From: Acidobacteriota bacterium
GTDB taxonomy: Bacteria > Acidobacteriota > Terriglobia > Terriglobales > SCQP01
DNA length: 64,000 nt
NCBI GenBank assembly: GCA_027459505.1
Contig: DAIDIE010000031.1
Location: 142,999 to 206,998 of the forward strand
Direction of reading: 5' to 3'
Positions within the stretch are counted from its first letter, which is position 1. Every line of letters begins with the position of its first letter. The notes below the pieces were generated by a model. The model searched no databases and was not told the DNA's origin. It worked only from the letters and a program-made list of their open reading frames with translations. Shown here one piece after another: positions 44,575-52,544 of the stretch. A program made the translations under genes and the position numbers.

Positions 44575-45747
44575 GTGTTTTCTCACCGCACGAGCTGGAA
44601 CCTCAACCCCAACGAACTCACCGCGTTACAGCGTGGATTGCGAGTGCAATGGGATCTCACGATTTCAAACCCCACCCGTGTTGGCCTGCCCTATGACGAA
44701 GCCCTCATTCTGGATGCGCTGCAACGGCGGGAGGTGTTGCGCTATGAACCCGATCCCCGGGGCCTGTCCGCCGCCCGTGCCGCTGTCGCGCAGTATTATC
44801 GAGAGCGCAATGTCAGTCAGCAGCTCGACGAACTGATCCTGACTGCAAGTACCAGCGAGGCTTACGCTCACCTGTTCCGGTTGTTGTGCAACGCAGGCGA
44901 GGTGATTCATGTCCCCCGTCCCAGCTATCCGCTATTCCCGTTGCTGGCCGAACTGCAGGACGTGCACCTGGTCAGCTACCCGCTCATTTATGACCACGGA
45001 TGGCAGTTGGACCGGTCTGGCCTTCTGGATTCCCTGAACGAGAAGTCACGCGCCATTCTCGTCGTCAATCCCAACAATCCGACCGGTTCCTACACCAGCC
45101 AAGCGGATTGGGAGTGGCTGGAGGAAGTGGCGGCCGCGCACCACCTGGCCCTCATTGAAGACGAAGTGTTTCACGACTACCCGCTGGAAGTGGAGTCAGG
45201 CAAACTCCCACTGGCCGGCCACGCTGGTCAGGGCACGGCTCTGAAGTTCGTGCTCAATGGCCTTTCTAAAATCTGTGGTCTTCCGCAGATGAAGCTGGGC
45301 TGGGTGGCCGTGTCGGGTCCACCAGCCCTGAAAAAAGAGGCACTTGATCGGCTGGAAGTGATCAACGACACGTTCTTGTCGGTCGATACCCCCGTGCAGT
45401 GGGCCGCTGCGGCGCTGCTCGGGAGTCGCCGCGGATTCCAGAGCGCTCTCCTGGAACGCTTGCGGAGCAATTTGGCTCAGATCGACGAGGTGAGTGCACG
45501 TTCGGGCTACCTGTCCAGGCTCCGCGTCGAGGGTGGATGGAGCGCCGTTTTGCGCTTGCCGGCGGTCTGCACCGATCAGGAGTGGGCGGCGCGCCTGCTG
45601 CGTGAAGAGGGTGTGTTGGTCCACCCCGGCCACTTTTATGATTTTTCCGAAGAAGCGCGGCTGGTCATCAGCTTACTTCCTCAGCCGGAGTTGCTGTGTG
45701 CGGGGATGGAGGCGCTTGCCCGTTGTGTGCAGCGCTATTGCGCGTGA
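44575..45747 (+). CDS. PLP-dependent aminotransferase, class I/II
   Basis: About 390 residues from a GTG at 44575 (FSHRTSWNLNPNEL follows); the upstream frame has no homology-like sequence. The fold-type I marks are YEPDPRGLSAARAAVAQYY, the pyrimidine-stacking and Asn region in VVNPNNPTGSYTS, the aspartate in ALIEDEVFHDYPL and the PLP lysine in LNGLSKICGLPQMKLGW. The late part VHPGHFYDFSEEARLVISL is typical of alanine/aspartate-type aminotransferases. Substrate is not determined. It is convergent with the GGDEF gene. Confidence 0.85.
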   Translation: MFSHRTSWNLNPNELTALQRGLRVQWDLTISNPTRVGLPYDEALILDALQRREVLRYEPDPRGLSAARAAVAQYYRERNVSQQLDELILTASTSEAYAHLFRLLCNAGEVIHVPRPSYPLFPLLAELQDVHLVSYPLIYDHGWQLDRSGLLDSLNEKSRAILVVNPNNPTGSYTSQADWEWLEEVAAAHHLALIEDEVFHDYPLEVESGKLPLAGHAGQGTALKFVLNGLSKICGLPQMKLGWVAVSGPPALKKEALDRLEVINDTFLSVDTPVQWAAAALLGSRRGFQSALLERLRSNLAQIDEVSARSGYLSRLRVEGGWSAVLRLPAVCTDQEWAARLLREEGVLVHPGHFYDFSEEARLVISLLPQPELLCAGMEALARCVQRYCA

Positions 45748-45827
45748 GACGCCCACTTGCCGGAAAACGTCGAGGAAGATGTGAGCCGGTTGAAAGCGGC
45801 CTCGGTCAGCGTTCAGGTAGGTGTCTC

Positions 45828-46793
45828 TCAGGCCAGCATGTCCTGAATGCTGGGTTCCTTCTTGCTCTGCTCCTTCTGCTTGCGTGCCCGCTTTTGCTCG
45901 TACATGAGACTGTCGGCCTGCAGCATGAGATCTTCCATACTGCACGGATACTCGGGGTTGTAGCGGGCCACGCCCATGCTGAGCTCCAGCAGAAAGGGGC
46001 GCTTCTGCTCTTTGTTGTGTTCGTAGAGCTTGGTGCGCAGGCGCTCCAGTACCGTGTCGGTGCCTACCGGACCGTTGTTGCTGATGAGCTGGGCCACGAA
46101 CTCATCGCCTCCAATGCGACCAATGATATCGGTTTCGCGGCAGGACGCGCGCAGCAGACGCGCCGCGTCGTGAATGGCCACGTCACCCTGTTTGTGCCCC
46201 AGCCCATCATTGATTTTTTTCATGTTGTCGATATCGATGAAGAGCAGGGCGACTGATTTTTTCATGCGCCGCGCCAGGCGCAACTGCTGTTCGGCAATGG
46301 TGATGAAGCCGCGGCGGTTATAAACGCCAGTAAGCTGGTCAACCAGGGAAAGGCGGCGGATCTCCGCCAGCAGCCGGTTGCGTTCGACCGCATAGCGAAT
46401 CGAGCGCACCAGCAAGAGGGCATCGACGGTCCCCTTGACGAGGTAATCCTGCGCACCGGAATGCACCGCCTCCAGGCCCAACTGCTCGTCGTTTTGTGAG
46501 GTCAGCACGACCACCGGCACATCCGGATTCTGGCGGCAGATGAGCGCCAGACCGTTGAGTCCCTCACTGTCAGGTAGGTTCAGATCGAGCAGGACCAGCG
46601 AGACCGGGTGTTCACTAAGATGTTTTAGCCCATTTCCGAGGTTCCGCGCCCAGACGGCGTGGATGGCGCCCTTGGAGGCCACCTCCAAAGTCTCCAGCAC
46701 TGTTTCGGCCAGGTCCTGTTCATCCTCCACGACCAGAACCTCCAGCGGAGCGCTCTGGGTGGAGGAAAGTTCCGTGGCCGAAGGGCTATTCAT
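45828..46793 (-). CDS. Response regulator with GGDEF output (diguanylate cyclase)
   Basis: 321 residues from the ATG at 46793; an in-frame ATG at 46826 is an alternative, and neither has a strong ribosome site. Receiver domain: acidic pocket in VVEDEQDLAE, phosphoacceptor D70 (LLDLNLPDSEG), lysine 120. GGDEF domain: the active-site motif GGDEF is at 228-232 and an inhibitory RxxD site (RETD) lies five residues before it. It should therefore be an active, product-inhibited cyclic-di-GMP synthase controlled by phosphorylation. It is transcribed away from the ACT-domain gene. Confidence 0.88.
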   Translation of the reverse strand: MNSPSATELSSTQSAPLEVLVVEDEQDLAETVLETLEVASKGAIHAVWARNLGNGLKHLSEHPVSLVLLDLNLPDSEGLNGLALICRQNPDVPVVVLTSQNDEQLGLEAVHSGAQDYLVKGTVDALLLVRSIRYAVERNRLLAEIRRLSLVDQLTGVYNRRGFITIAEQQLRLARRMKKSVALLFIDIDNMKKINDGLGHKQGDVAIHDAARLLRASCRETDIIGRIGGDEFVAQLISNNGPVGTDTVLERLRTKLYEHNKEQKRPFLLELSMGVARYNPEYPCSMEDLMLQADSLMYEQKRARKQKEQSKKEPSIQDMLA

Positions 46794-46883
46794 AAGCGTG
46801 CCTGACGTACTCTGGACAGTGAACATGATACTGTGTTCATCGACCGGGCGAATGCCTCTCTTTACGCCCGGCGCCAGATCACA

Positions 46884-47588
46884 ATGACTGAAAAAATCAT
46901 GAACCGGTTCGGTCTGCTGGTCTTTGTCATCAATGGCCCCGGTGTTTTGCACCAGCTCACAGGCGTTTTGGCCCGCCATCATGCCGACATCCTCTCTGTC
47001 GACATCATTGACGAGCGTGCCGCCCGTTCAGAAAACGACAAGAACGGGCAGGGACTTTTAGGGACGCGGATCTACTTCGAGATCGACCTGCCCGGTGATG
47101 CCCAGGCGCTGGCCCAGGAGATCGAGGCTCTGCCGGTCGTAGAGTCCGCCCAGGTCGTGCAGACCATGCAGAAGATCTATGGCAAGCGCATCATCATCAT
47201 GGGCGGTGGTGCGCAGGTAGGTCAGGTCGCTTTGGGAGCGATTGCGGAAGCGGACCGCCACAACATCCGTGGTGAGCACATCTCGATCGACACCATTCCT
47301 TTGGTGGGAGAGCAGTCTCTGGCCGCCGCGGTTCGCGCAGTCACCCGTCTGGCCCGGGTCCGAGCCCTGGTGTTGGCTGGTTCCCTGATGGGCGGCGACA
47401 TTGAGCAGGCAGTCCGGGAAGTGCGCGAGCAAGGTTTGCTGGTGATCAGTCTCAATATGGCTGGCAGCGTACCCGAAGCCAGCGATCTGGTGGTTACCGA
47501 TCCTGTCCAGGCCGGCGTCATGGCCGTCATGGCGGTCGCCGAAACCGCGAAGTTCAACATCGCACGTCTCAAGCGCCGCACCTTCTGA
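46884..47588 (+). CDS. ACT domain plus DUF5612 protein
   Basis: 234 residues from the ATG at 46884 (MTEKIMNRFGLLVFVINGPG). The first 90 residues form an ACT fold (GVLHQLTGVLARHHADILSV). The second part (about 105-234) begins RIIIMGGGAQVGQVALGAI and ends DPVQAGVMAVMAVA, a pattern of the DUF5612 domain, best known from archaeal ACT proteins. ACT domains bind amino acids or related small ligands. Function is not established. It is divergent from the GGDEF gene with about 90 bases between starts. Confidence 0.7.
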   Translation: MTEKIMNRFGLLVFVINGPGVLHQLTGVLARHHADILSVDIIDERAARSENDKNGQGLLGTRIYFEIDLPGDAQALAQEIEALPVVESAQVVQTMQKIYGKRIIIMGGGAQVGQVALGAIAEADRHNIRGEHISIDTIPLVGEQSLAAAVRAVTRLARVRALVLAGSLMGGDIEQAVREVREQGLLVISLNMAGSVPEASDLVVTDPVQAGVMAVMAVAETAKFNIARLKRRTF

Positions 47589-47749
47589 GCCGAATCGCCG
47601 GTTCTACCGCTTCTCCTTTCTGCCTAACCTCTCGTCCGTGCAGCTTGTAAACACCCAACCGGCATGCCGCTGTGCTTACCTGCCTGGAAATTTGCGGAAC
47701 GAAGCGCCAGCCACATGCGTAATAAGAAACGCACGATCTTAGGCCGGGT

Positions 47750-49000
47750 ATGCCTCTACGCGAAATCCTGAACCAGTGTTGGAGAAACCTGCACGCCCAC
47801 CGGTTGCGTTCGTTTCTGACGATGTTCGGCATCGCGTGGGGAATTTTTTCCATTATGGTTCTGATTGCCGCCGGCGCGGGATTGCAGCAGGGCTACGAAA
47901 AGATGAACCAGACGCTGGGGCGCGACCTGCTGCTGCTTTTTCCCGGCCAGACCAGTCTTCAGGCTGGCGGCCTGCGCGCCGGCCACAAGGTGACCTTCCG
48001 CAATGGAGATGTGGAAAAGATCCGTGCGGAGTGTCCGGACGTGCGCTGGATGTCGCCTGAACTCATGCGCAATGTGAGCGCCAATAGCCGCTTTAACAGT
48101 GGTTCATTCGACGCGAGCGGCGCCTACGCGGGTTACGGCTACTATCGCGATGAGACCATCGCCACGGGACGCTTTTACGATGCGGGCGATGTTCTCCAGG
48201 CGCGGCGAGTGGCCGTGCTGGGCTTCAACGTCGCGCAGCAGTTGTTTCACGGTAACCCCGCTGCCGGCGAGACCATTACGCTTAACCATATCCCCTATCT
48301 AGTCATCGGCACCCTCACCAAGAAGGACCAGAACAGCGACTACAACGGCCCCGATAACGATCACGTGTTTCTGCCCTTTACGGCAATGCTGCGCGATTTC
48401 CCCGAGCAGCCACCCAGCCCGCCAGACGCCGTGGACATGCTGCTGGTCGTCCCACGCAGTGCCAGCTTACACCTGCGCGCCGACGCGGAGGTACGCCGCG
48501 GCCTGGCCGCGCTGCATCACTTTGATCCGTTAGACAAGGAGGCGGTCTTCTCCTGGGACACGGTCCTCGACAGCGAAATGTTCGGCAAGATGACCAGCGC
48601 CATGCAGCAGTTTTTGGGCGCCACCGGTTTATTGACTCTCGCGCTCGGCGCCCTTGGGGTCATGAACATCATGTTCGTGGCCGCCACTGAGCGCACCCGG
48701 GAAATTGGCATTCACAAAGCCATGGGGGCCACCTGCCGCTCCATCCGGCGACAGTTCCTTCTGGAGTCGCTGATTCTGACCTTCACCGCGGGATTCAGCG
48801 GAATGCTGATTGGCTTTGGCCTGTGCGCGTTGATTAATCGCTTACCCATGCCGGCGTTTTTTGCCGGCCTGATCGTCTCTCCGCAAGTCGCGTGTGGGGC
48901 TGCGCTCGCTCTGGCGGTGCTGGGCATCCTCGCCGGCTGGATGCCAGCCCGTAGCGCGTCCAAAATCGACCCCATTCAGGCTTTGCAGTACGAGCATTGA
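47750..49000 (+). CDS. MacB/FtsX-type ABC transporter permease (first)
   Basis: 416 residues. N-terminal transmembrane helix (about 20-42, MFGIAWGIFSIMVLIAAGAG), a periplasmic MacB_PCD domain (about 45-270) and three C-terminal helices with the FtsX signature MNIMFVAATERTREIGIHKAMG. The end ARSASKIDPIQALQYE is the usual P-x-x-A-L. It exports peptides, toxins or lipids together with an adaptor. It is followed after 1 base by a paralogous permease and then the adaptor. No ATP-binding subunit is encoded nearby. Confidence 0.87.
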   Translation: MPLREILNQCWRNLHAHRLRSFLTMFGIAWGIFSIMVLIAAGAGLQQGYEKMNQTLGRDLLLLFPGQTSLQAGGLRAGHKVTFRNGDVEKIRAECPDVRWMSPELMRNVSANSRFNSGSFDASGAYAGYGYYRDETIATGRFYDAGDVLQARRVAVLGFNVAQQLFHGNPAAGETITLNHIPYLVIGTLTKKDQNSDYNGPDNDHVFLPFTAMLRDFPEQPPSPPDAVDMLLVVPRSASLHLRADAEVRRGLAALHHFDPLDKEAVFSWDTVLDSEMFGKMTSAMQQFLGATGLLTLALGALGVMNIMFVAATERTREIGIHKAMGATCRSIRRQFLLESLILTFTAGFSGMLIGFGLCALINRLPMPAFFAGLIVSPQVACGAALALAVLGILAGWMPARSASKIDPIQALQYEH

Positions 49001-49001
49001 T

Positions 49002-50264
49002 ATGGCAAACGGATTCAGCATCAGCGCGGGACAGGCCTGGGAGGCGCTTCGCGCACGTCCCCAAAGGGCCGTGCTGGTGATGGCGGGTATTGGCTGGGGC
49101 ATTGTCTGTATCAGCATCCTGCTGGCCTATGGCAATGGCTTTGCCGGGGCGATGCGGTATGGTACGGAAAATTTCGGTCACAACCTGGCGGTAATTTGGC
49201 CGGGGCAGACCAGCAGCCAGGCGGGCGGTCAGCGTGCCGGCCATTATGTGCGTTTGACGCCGGACGACGTTCCTAAAGTTCTGCAGCAGTGTTCCCTGAT
49301 TCGCTCGGCTAGCCCGGAAGTCATTCAACGTCTTGCCGTGGCGCATGGCCCGGCCAGCACCATTACCGCCATTCGCGCCGTCTGGCCCGCCTACGGCCCC
49401 ATCCGCAGCGAAATCCCGGCGGACGGGCGCTGGCTCAACGCCGATGACGAAGCGCAGCACCGCCGTGTCGCCTTCTTGGGATTCAAGGTGCGCCGCACCC
49501 TGTTTCGCGGGGAACCGGCGATTGGCCGCCACATTCGCATTAACGGCATGCGCTTCCTGGTCGTGGGCTCCATGGATCGCAAGATCTCGTTCTCCAACTA
49601 CATGGCGAGTGATGACCAGAGTATTTGGATTCCTCTGTCGGCCGGCGCGGCGTTAATGGACACCCGCTATCTGACCGTGATGATCGTGCAGGCCACTTCC
49701 GACCGCGACTATGAACGCGCCATTCAACAGGTGCGCTCGGCACTGGCCCTCTTGCATCATTTCGCGCCCACCGACCGGCAGGCCCTGCACATCTGGGGTT
49801 CTCATGATCTGGCCAAGATTACTGGAGGCTTGGCGATTGGGTTGAGCATCCTGCTGGGCTTTGTTGGCACGCTCACTCTGGGTATTGGCGGGGTTGGGGT
49901 GATGAACCTCATGCTGGTTTCCGTCAACGAACGCGTTCGCGAGATCGGATTGCGCAAGGCGCTGGGCGCGACACGCCGCCGCATTCAGGGGCAATTCCTT
50001 TTGGAAGGACTGATGATGATCGCCGGCGCCGGACTGGGAGGCGCGCTGGTGGCGGAGCTGACGTGTTGGGCGGTGGGTACGCTGCCGCTGCTGGGCCCCA
50101 TGTACAAAGACAGCAGTGGACGCGGAGATATTCATTTACACGTGACCGGGCACAGTCTGCTGGTGTCCTTCGGGGTGCTGGCGTTGGTGGGCCTGTTGAG
50201 CGGCTATTTGCCGGCGCGGCAGGCGGCGCGGCTTGATCCGGTTGAAGCGCTAAGGACGGAATAA
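49002..50264 (+). CDS. MacB/FtsX-type ABC transporter permease (second)
   Basis: 420 residues from the ATG at 49002, one base after the previous stop; the frame is open further left only inside the first permease gene. Same plan as its neighbour: helix at about 28-48, MacB_PCD domain, then GVGVMNLMLVSVNERVREIG with ALGATRRRIQGQFLLEG and three helices. It ends ARLDPVEALRTE. The WPGQTSSQAGGQRAGH segment mirrors FPGQTSLQAGGLRAGH of the first permease, so the two arose by duplication and may form a heterodimer. Confidence 0.87.
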   Translation: MANGFSISAGQAWEALRARPQRAVLVMAGIGWGIVCISILLAYGNGFAGAMRYGTENFGHNLAVIWPGQTSSQAGGQRAGHYVRLTPDDVPKVLQQCSLIRSASPEVIQRLAVAHGPASTITAIRAVWPAYGPIRSEIPADGRWLNADDEAQHRRVAFLGFKVRRTLFRGEPAIGRHIRINGMRFLVVGSMDRKISFSNYMASDDQSIWIPLSAGAALMDTRYLTVMIVQATSDRDYERAIQQVRSALALLHHFAPTDRQALHIWGSHDLAKITGGLAIGLSILLGFVGTLTLGIGGVGVMNLMLVSVNERVREIGLRKALGATRRRIQGQFLLEGLMMIAGAGLGGALVAELTCWAVGTLPLLGPMYKDSSGRGDIHLHVTGHSLLVSFGVLALVGLLSGYLPARQAARLDPVEALRTE

Positions 50265-50345
50265 AGCCGGAGAGCGGCCCGGCCGGAAGCGGCTTCGAGC
50301 ACAAGCTAGATGGCGAAACGGAAAAGCGAAATCGAGGAGCGAATC

Positions 50346-51539
50346 ATGAAGACCAAGAGTACTACCGGGCGCTGGGTCGCCGGCACTGCCGCCTTGCTGG
50401 TGGTGGCGGTTTTTGCTTACGCAAAGCTCTATCACCCGGCAGTGACAATTGATCCGTCCCAACTGGCGACGGTGACACGTGAGGACCTGGCCAAGTCCGT
50501 GGTTGCCACCGGTCACATCCGCCCACTGACCCTGGTCGAGATCAAGAGCAAGGCCAGTGGACTGATTCGCAAACTCAACGTGGACTATGGAGATCATGTC
50601 GTTGCCGGGCAGGTGCTGGCGGAACTCGATAAGGAGCAGTTGCGGGCCAAGGTGCGGCAATTGGGAGCGGAGTTGGCCAGCGCCCAGGCAAACCTGGAGC
50701 AAGCGCGCGCCACCTACGGCAAAGATCAGGTGGAGGCCCGCGGTCCCGATCTTCCGTTTCTGCTGCGCAACCAGCAGCGCGCGCAACGCATGTTCCACGA
50801 TGGTCTGATTGCCCGCCAGCAACTGGATAGCGCCGAACAAAACTACCAGGTGGCGCTCAACAAGCAGCAGCAAGCGCAGGCCACGCTCCCCATGGCGCGC
50901 GCCACGATCGAGCAGGCGCGGGCCGGAGTGGTTTCCGCCCAGGCGGCGCTGGAAAGTGCGCAGCAGGACCTGGACTACGCCACTATTCGCGCCCCCATCA
51001 CCGGTGAAGTGCTCTCGCGCGACGTGCAGGTGGGCGACGCGGTCAGCTCGATTTTGGTTATGGGATCGACTGCCACGAAGATCATGACCTTGGGCGATAT
51101 GAGCCGGACATTTGTGCGCGGCAAAGTCGACGAGGCCGATATTGGTCAGGTGCACCTGGGGCAACCGGTGCGGGTCAAGGTGGAGGCCTACCCCGGCAAG
51201 TCATTTGCCGGGCGCGTGGTCAAAATCGCTCCCCTGGGTGTCACCAAGAAAAACGTGACCACCTTCCTGGTAAAAGTTGCCGTGGACAACCCCCAACACC
51301 TGCTGCGCCCCGGCATGAGCGCGAACGCCGAAATTGTGCAACAAGAACACCATCATGTACTCGTCATTCCGGAAAGCGCCATCATCTATGGCAAGGGCGG
51401 TCAGGCCTATGTCGAGGTCCCGCGGCCCACTGCCCCGAAAGGCAAACAGCGCATCGCTGTAAAACTGGGCATTTCCAATGGCGCCAAGACCGAAGTGATC
51501 AGCGGACTGCGGCAAGGCGACAAGGTGGTGCTGCAATAG
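50346..51539 (+). CDS. Periplasmic adaptor (membrane fusion) protein, HlyD/MacA-like
   Basis: 397 residues from the ATG at 50346, which has GAGGAG six bases upstream; an ATG at 50310 is rejected. One N-terminal transmembrane helix (about 9-27). The lipoyl half is SGLIRKLNVDYGDHVVAGQ, the coiled-coil hairpin runs about 90-205 (LASAQANLEQARATYG, AALESAQQDLDYATIRAP), then the second lipoyl half TGEVLSRDVQVGDAV and beta-barrel VKVEAYPGKSFAGRVVKIAP. It would bridge the two permeases to an outer-membrane channel. Confidence 0.88.
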   Translation: MKTKSTTGRWVAGTAALLVVAVFAYAKLYHPAVTIDPSQLATVTREDLAKSVVATGHIRPLTLVEIKSKASGLIRKLNVDYGDHVVAGQVLAELDKEQLRAKVRQLGAELASAQANLEQARATYGKDQVEARGPDLPFLLRNQQRAQRMFHDGLIARQQLDSAEQNYQVALNKQQQAQATLPMARATIEQARAGVVSAQAALESAQQDLDYATIRAPITGEVLSRDVQVGDAVSSILVMGSTATKIMTLGDMSRTFVRGKVDEADIGQVHLGQPVRVKVEAYPGKSFAGRVVKIAPLGVTKKNVTTFLVKVAVDNPQHLLRPGMSANAEIVQQEHHHVLVIPESAIIYGKGGQAYVEVPRPTAPKGKQRIAVKLGISNGAKTEVISGLRQGDKVVLQ

Positions 51540-51544
51540 GCCGC

Positions 51545-52213
51545 TTACAGTTCCGGGAAGGTGACGGAATCGGCTTTGCTTCGCCGCGGCAGTTTGGGCG
51601 GGCGGGTGCCGCGGCGCAGGGCGCCTTGCACGGGAATGCAGGTGAGCGGCACGCCGGTGTCGGTGTGCCGCAGCAGGAGGCCGCCGCGGCTCATATCTCC
51701 GCGGCCGACAAATTCCGCGGGAAACAGCAGGCGTTCGCCCCAGACTTCCAGCAGCGGTTCTATGTACTTGGGGGTGGCAATGCTTCCGAGCAGCACGATG
51801 CGGGTGGCGGCGGGAATACTGCGCGCGAGCTTGCGCGCGTCCAGTTGCAAGGGAATGCGGTAGGCCTGATTGGCCGCCTCAATCGCTACATCCGCCATGG
51901 CGCGCAACTCGGCCGTAGTGATAGGCGTCTCCGGCGGCAGCAGCCCCCGCCCGGCGGTAATCACCAGCGCGCCCGGAGCCGCGGGAGGAGCGGCATGAAA
52001 GTGGCGCGCGTAAGCCAGCTTGCCGCGGAAGTACAGCCCGCTGAGAAAGCTAAAAACCTCGCCCAATTCCGCACCTGACCGAAGCTGGCGCGCCAGCGCG
52101 AACGAGGCCTGCTCGCGTAGCAGCAGCTTCGCTCGTGCGCCGGCCGTGTTTGCCGGGGAGAGCAGGTAGATGGTCGCGGCATCGGGCATGGCAACGGGTA
52201 TGGCAACGAGCAT
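51545..52213 (-). CDS. Conserved hypothetical protein
   Basis: 222 residues; an alternative ATG at 52189 (MPDAATIYLLSPANTAG) may be the true start, since neither has a clear ribosome site. Features: SPANTAGARAKLLL near the N-terminus, ALVITAGRGLLPPETPI, RIVLLGSIATPKYIEPLLEV and a basic tail. There are no signal peptide or membrane spans. I do not recognise a family with known function. It is convergent with the exporter operon, 5 bases apart. Confidence 0.6.
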   Translation of the reverse strand: MLVAIPVAMPDAATIYLLSPANTAGARAKLLLREQASFALARQLRSGAELGEVFSFLSGLYFRGKLAYARHFHAAPPAAPGALVITAGRGLLPPETPITTAELRAMADVAIEAANQAYRIPLQLDARKLARSIPAATRIVLLGSIATPKYIEPLLEVWGERLLFPAEFVGRGDMSRGGLLLRHTDTGVPLTCIPVQGALRRGTRPPKLPRRSKADSVTFPEL

Positions 52214-52323
52214 GGTTGGGCGAGGTTCTCACCGACGGTATCAGAAGCGATGACCTGCGATGGCGTTGCGTCTGGCCAGAACCCATCTGTAATTCAGGAT
52301 AATCCAGCGGTTTGCTTTCACTA

Positions 52324-52496
52324 CGAGCCAGGGCCGAGTCGAACTGCTTTCGAGTTCGAAATCGCAGGCCGAAGTGGTAGAAAGGGCCCGGGGTTGCCGT
52401 TTAGGTCCCGCACCGCTGGCGACTAGTAAAGCGCGGCCACCATCCGTGAGCTTCGGCCGGACACCGAAGCGGGTGGAATAAAAGCGGCCGTGCCGC
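52324..52496 (+). repeat. Dispersed intergenic repeat, copy 8 (consensus-like)
   Basis: 173 bp, nearly identical to copy 7 over its whole length, from CGAGCCAGGGCCGAGTCGAA to CGGCCGTGCCGC. It lies between two divergent genes, 48 bases before pckG, and so occupies the likely pckG promoter region. With it the 331-bp gap is mostly accounted for. Confidence 0.93.
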
Positions 52497-52544
52497 TCAC
52501 CCTTTGGCGCTAATCTTTGTGAAGATAGGGAAGGCAGGAAGGGC

